A stretch of 64,000 nucleotides of DNA from JAAYUJ01 sp963698165 (GTDB taxonomy: Bacteria; Desulfobacterota; Syntrophobacteria; Syntrophobacterales; Syntrophobacteraceae). The notes under the pieces were generated by a model. It did not search any database, was not told where the DNA came from, and saw nothing but the letters and a program-made list of their open reading frames with translations. A program made the translations under genes and the position numbers. Shown here in pieces: positions 62,938 to 64,000 of the stretch (positions are counted from its first letter, which is position 1; each line of letters begins with the position of its first letter). The stretch covers positions 185,367 through 249,366 of the forward strand of contig CAVOPT010000012.1 of the NCBI GenBank assembly GCA_963698165.1, written 5' to 3'.

Positions 62938-63595
62938 TCAAAATAATACCCTGCACATGGCCGATCCCCGTTCGGCGTTGAGCAGCACGGCGCCCACGAT
63001 GTGGGCATGCACCTTCTCCAACACAGCCTTCGCCCGCTGTGCATGGTCGCGGTTGGTGCTGCCGGCGCTGACGAACAACACCACGCCATCCACCCGGCTG
63101 GCCCACAGGGCCGCGTCGGTCACGCCCCAGGACAGGCGGCGCATCGCACAGCACATAGTCTCGCCTGGTCGCTCCAGCTCCTCCAGCGTGGCCCTGATAG
63201 GCGCTGGCCGCCTGAGCAGCGCCACCGGGTTGGCCGGCGGCAGGCCGGCCACCAGGAGCTGCAGGCCCTCCACGCCGGTCGCTTGCAGCGGCGCCGGCCC
63301 TGCGCCGGCCAGCCAGGTGCTCAAGCCCGGCTGGTTGTGCAGCCCGAAGATCTCGTGCTGCTGCGGCCGCCGCAGGTCGCCGTCGACCAGGATCACCCGG
63401 TCGCCGGCCTGCGCCATCACCACGGCCAGGTTGGCCACGGCGACTGCTCTTGTCGGCGGAGTTGTCGACGCCGGTCACCAACAGCGTGTCGCAGCGAGGC
63501 CGCTCCAGCCGGGAGAACTCGATGTTGGTGCGCAGGCTCTGGTAGGCCTCGGCGGCCGGGCTGCGGGGGTCGGACAGAGTCACCAAGTTGGCCAT
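62938..63595 (-). CDS. CpsD/CapB-type tyrosine kinase, frameshifted
   Basis: Bacterial tyrosine kinase-like ATPase of polysaccharide export. The start MANLVTLSDPRSPAAEAYQS leads to NIEFSRLERPRCDTLLVTG, then frame changes near 63440 and 63160. VILVDGDLRRPQQHEIFGL is the Walker A' motif, the Walker B CDAPPVLG region is split, and WASRVDGVVLFVSAGSTNRD follows. It stands 16 bp before the thymidylyltransferase. No tyrosine-rich tail is visible. Confidence 0.75.
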
Positions 63596-63614
63596 AGGGT
63601 TCTCGCTGTGTGCG

Positions 63615-64000
63615 TCACTCCAGGGTGCGATGGCACTCGCCCTGCAGAGCCGCCGCACGTGCAGACGTCTCCGCAGCCGAGTGGCTGGCCCCTACCACAC
63701 CCATCGTCAATTCGACCTGGATGTCGGCGATGGCGGCCACATCCCCGTCGGCGGCATCGGCGCCCGCCAGCCGGCAGGCGCTGGCCGCTCCTCCCAAGTC
63801 GTAGACGCCCAAGAGCGCCGCGATAGCGGGCGGGGCGCCAGGCTCCGCCGGCAGCGGGATGGCCTGGCTGATCGACCACCGGCTGGCCCGGCGATCCACG
63901 ACGTCATGGGCAGGCGGCCGGCCGCGTCCTGGGGCTGCCAGTCGAGCTGCGCCACCTTGGCGCCGGCGGCGTCCACCAGGTGGACGAACAGGGCTGTAGT
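63615..64000 (-). CDS. C-terminus of a large protein, cut by window edge
   Basis: Frames on the minus strand read ALFVHLVDAAGAKVAQLDWQ, then, after frame changes, LPLPAEPGAPPAIAALLGVYD and DVAAIADIQVEL. This beta-rich domain resembles the C-terminal part of large membrane glycosyltransferase-like proteins known from Chloroflexota (FVHLLD...LPLPAG...GLYD). The identification rests on memory of the pattern and is weak. The gene begins beyond 64000. Confidence 0.4.
   Translation of the reverse strand, partial: YSPVRPPGGRRRRQGGAARLAAPGRGRPPAHDVVDRRASRWSISQAIPLPAEPGAPPAIAALLGVYDLGGAASACRLAGADAADGDVAAIADIQVELTMGVVGASHSAAETSARAAALQGECHRTLE

Overview
The window reads as a GC-rich anaerobic deltaproteobacterium, most likely a Syntrophobacterales-like member of Desulfobacterota. 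This is inferred from gene content, not from a marker gene. The supporting content is a Desulfovibrio-type Rnf operon headed by a ten-haem cytochrome c, a split P-protein glycine cleavage system, ADP-forming acetyl-CoA synthetase, class III PHA synthase, a malic enzyme fused to a phosphotransacetylase-like domain, and ferrous iron uptake by FeoAB. The last 2.5 kb (from about 61,470) does not fit and looks like a different genome joined to this contig.

Layout. 0-3 kb: feoA-feoB and a second feoA, with DtxR/IdeR-like boxes and a folded element between them. 3-7.7 kb: an orphan 662-residue protein, pcm, a LOG-like protein and a degenerate GGDEF protein. 7.76-13.93 kb: tRNA-Pro(UGG) and a 6.1-kb island bounded by a 28-bp direct copy of the tRNA 3' end. 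It carries two secreted ILWRHT-repeat proteins and no intact integrase. 14-17.3 kb: an antitoxin-like remnant, a small ORF and maeB. 17.5-25.1 kb: a minus-strand operon lrp-gcvT-gcvH-gcvPA-gcvPB-lipB-lipA plus an alpha/beta hydrolase. 25.4-29.4 kb: an atypical D-serine dehydratase gene framed by a 14-bp inverted repeat, then lpd and a GcvR-like ACT protein. 29.7-36.6 kb: cytochrome c-rnfCDGEAB-apbE on the minus strand.

37-56.3 kb is a small-amino-acid (alanine) catabolic region: an orphan substrate-binding protein, an AGCS sodium/alanine symporter, alanine racemase, an ArsB/NhaD-type transporter, a CBS protein, a TyrR-like sigma-54 activator (ACT-PAS-AAA-HTH), ADP-forming acetyl-CoA synthetase, a CoA-transferase/hydrolase, four alanine dehydrogenase paralogues and the remnant of a fifth. 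Three sites matching -24/-12 promoters, each with a shared motif about 184 bp upstream, suggest one sigma-54 regulon controlled by the local activator. 56.6-61.47 kb: PHA genes (SDR reductase, thiolase, phaE, phaC) and a GAF-domain ORF that is cut at the junction. 61.47-64 kb: a heavily frameshifted polysaccharide locus (long RmlA, CpsD-like kinase, C-terminus of a large protein).

Together the genes describe growth on alanine, glycine and serine. Alanine and D-serine give pyruvate, glycine is cleaved through lipoyl-dependent GcvTHP, acetyl-CoA is turned into acetate with ATP gain, Rnf balances ferredoxin and NADH, and surplus carbon goes to PHA. Several genes between 31 and 43.5 kb carry single-base indels that look like consensus errors rather than decay.
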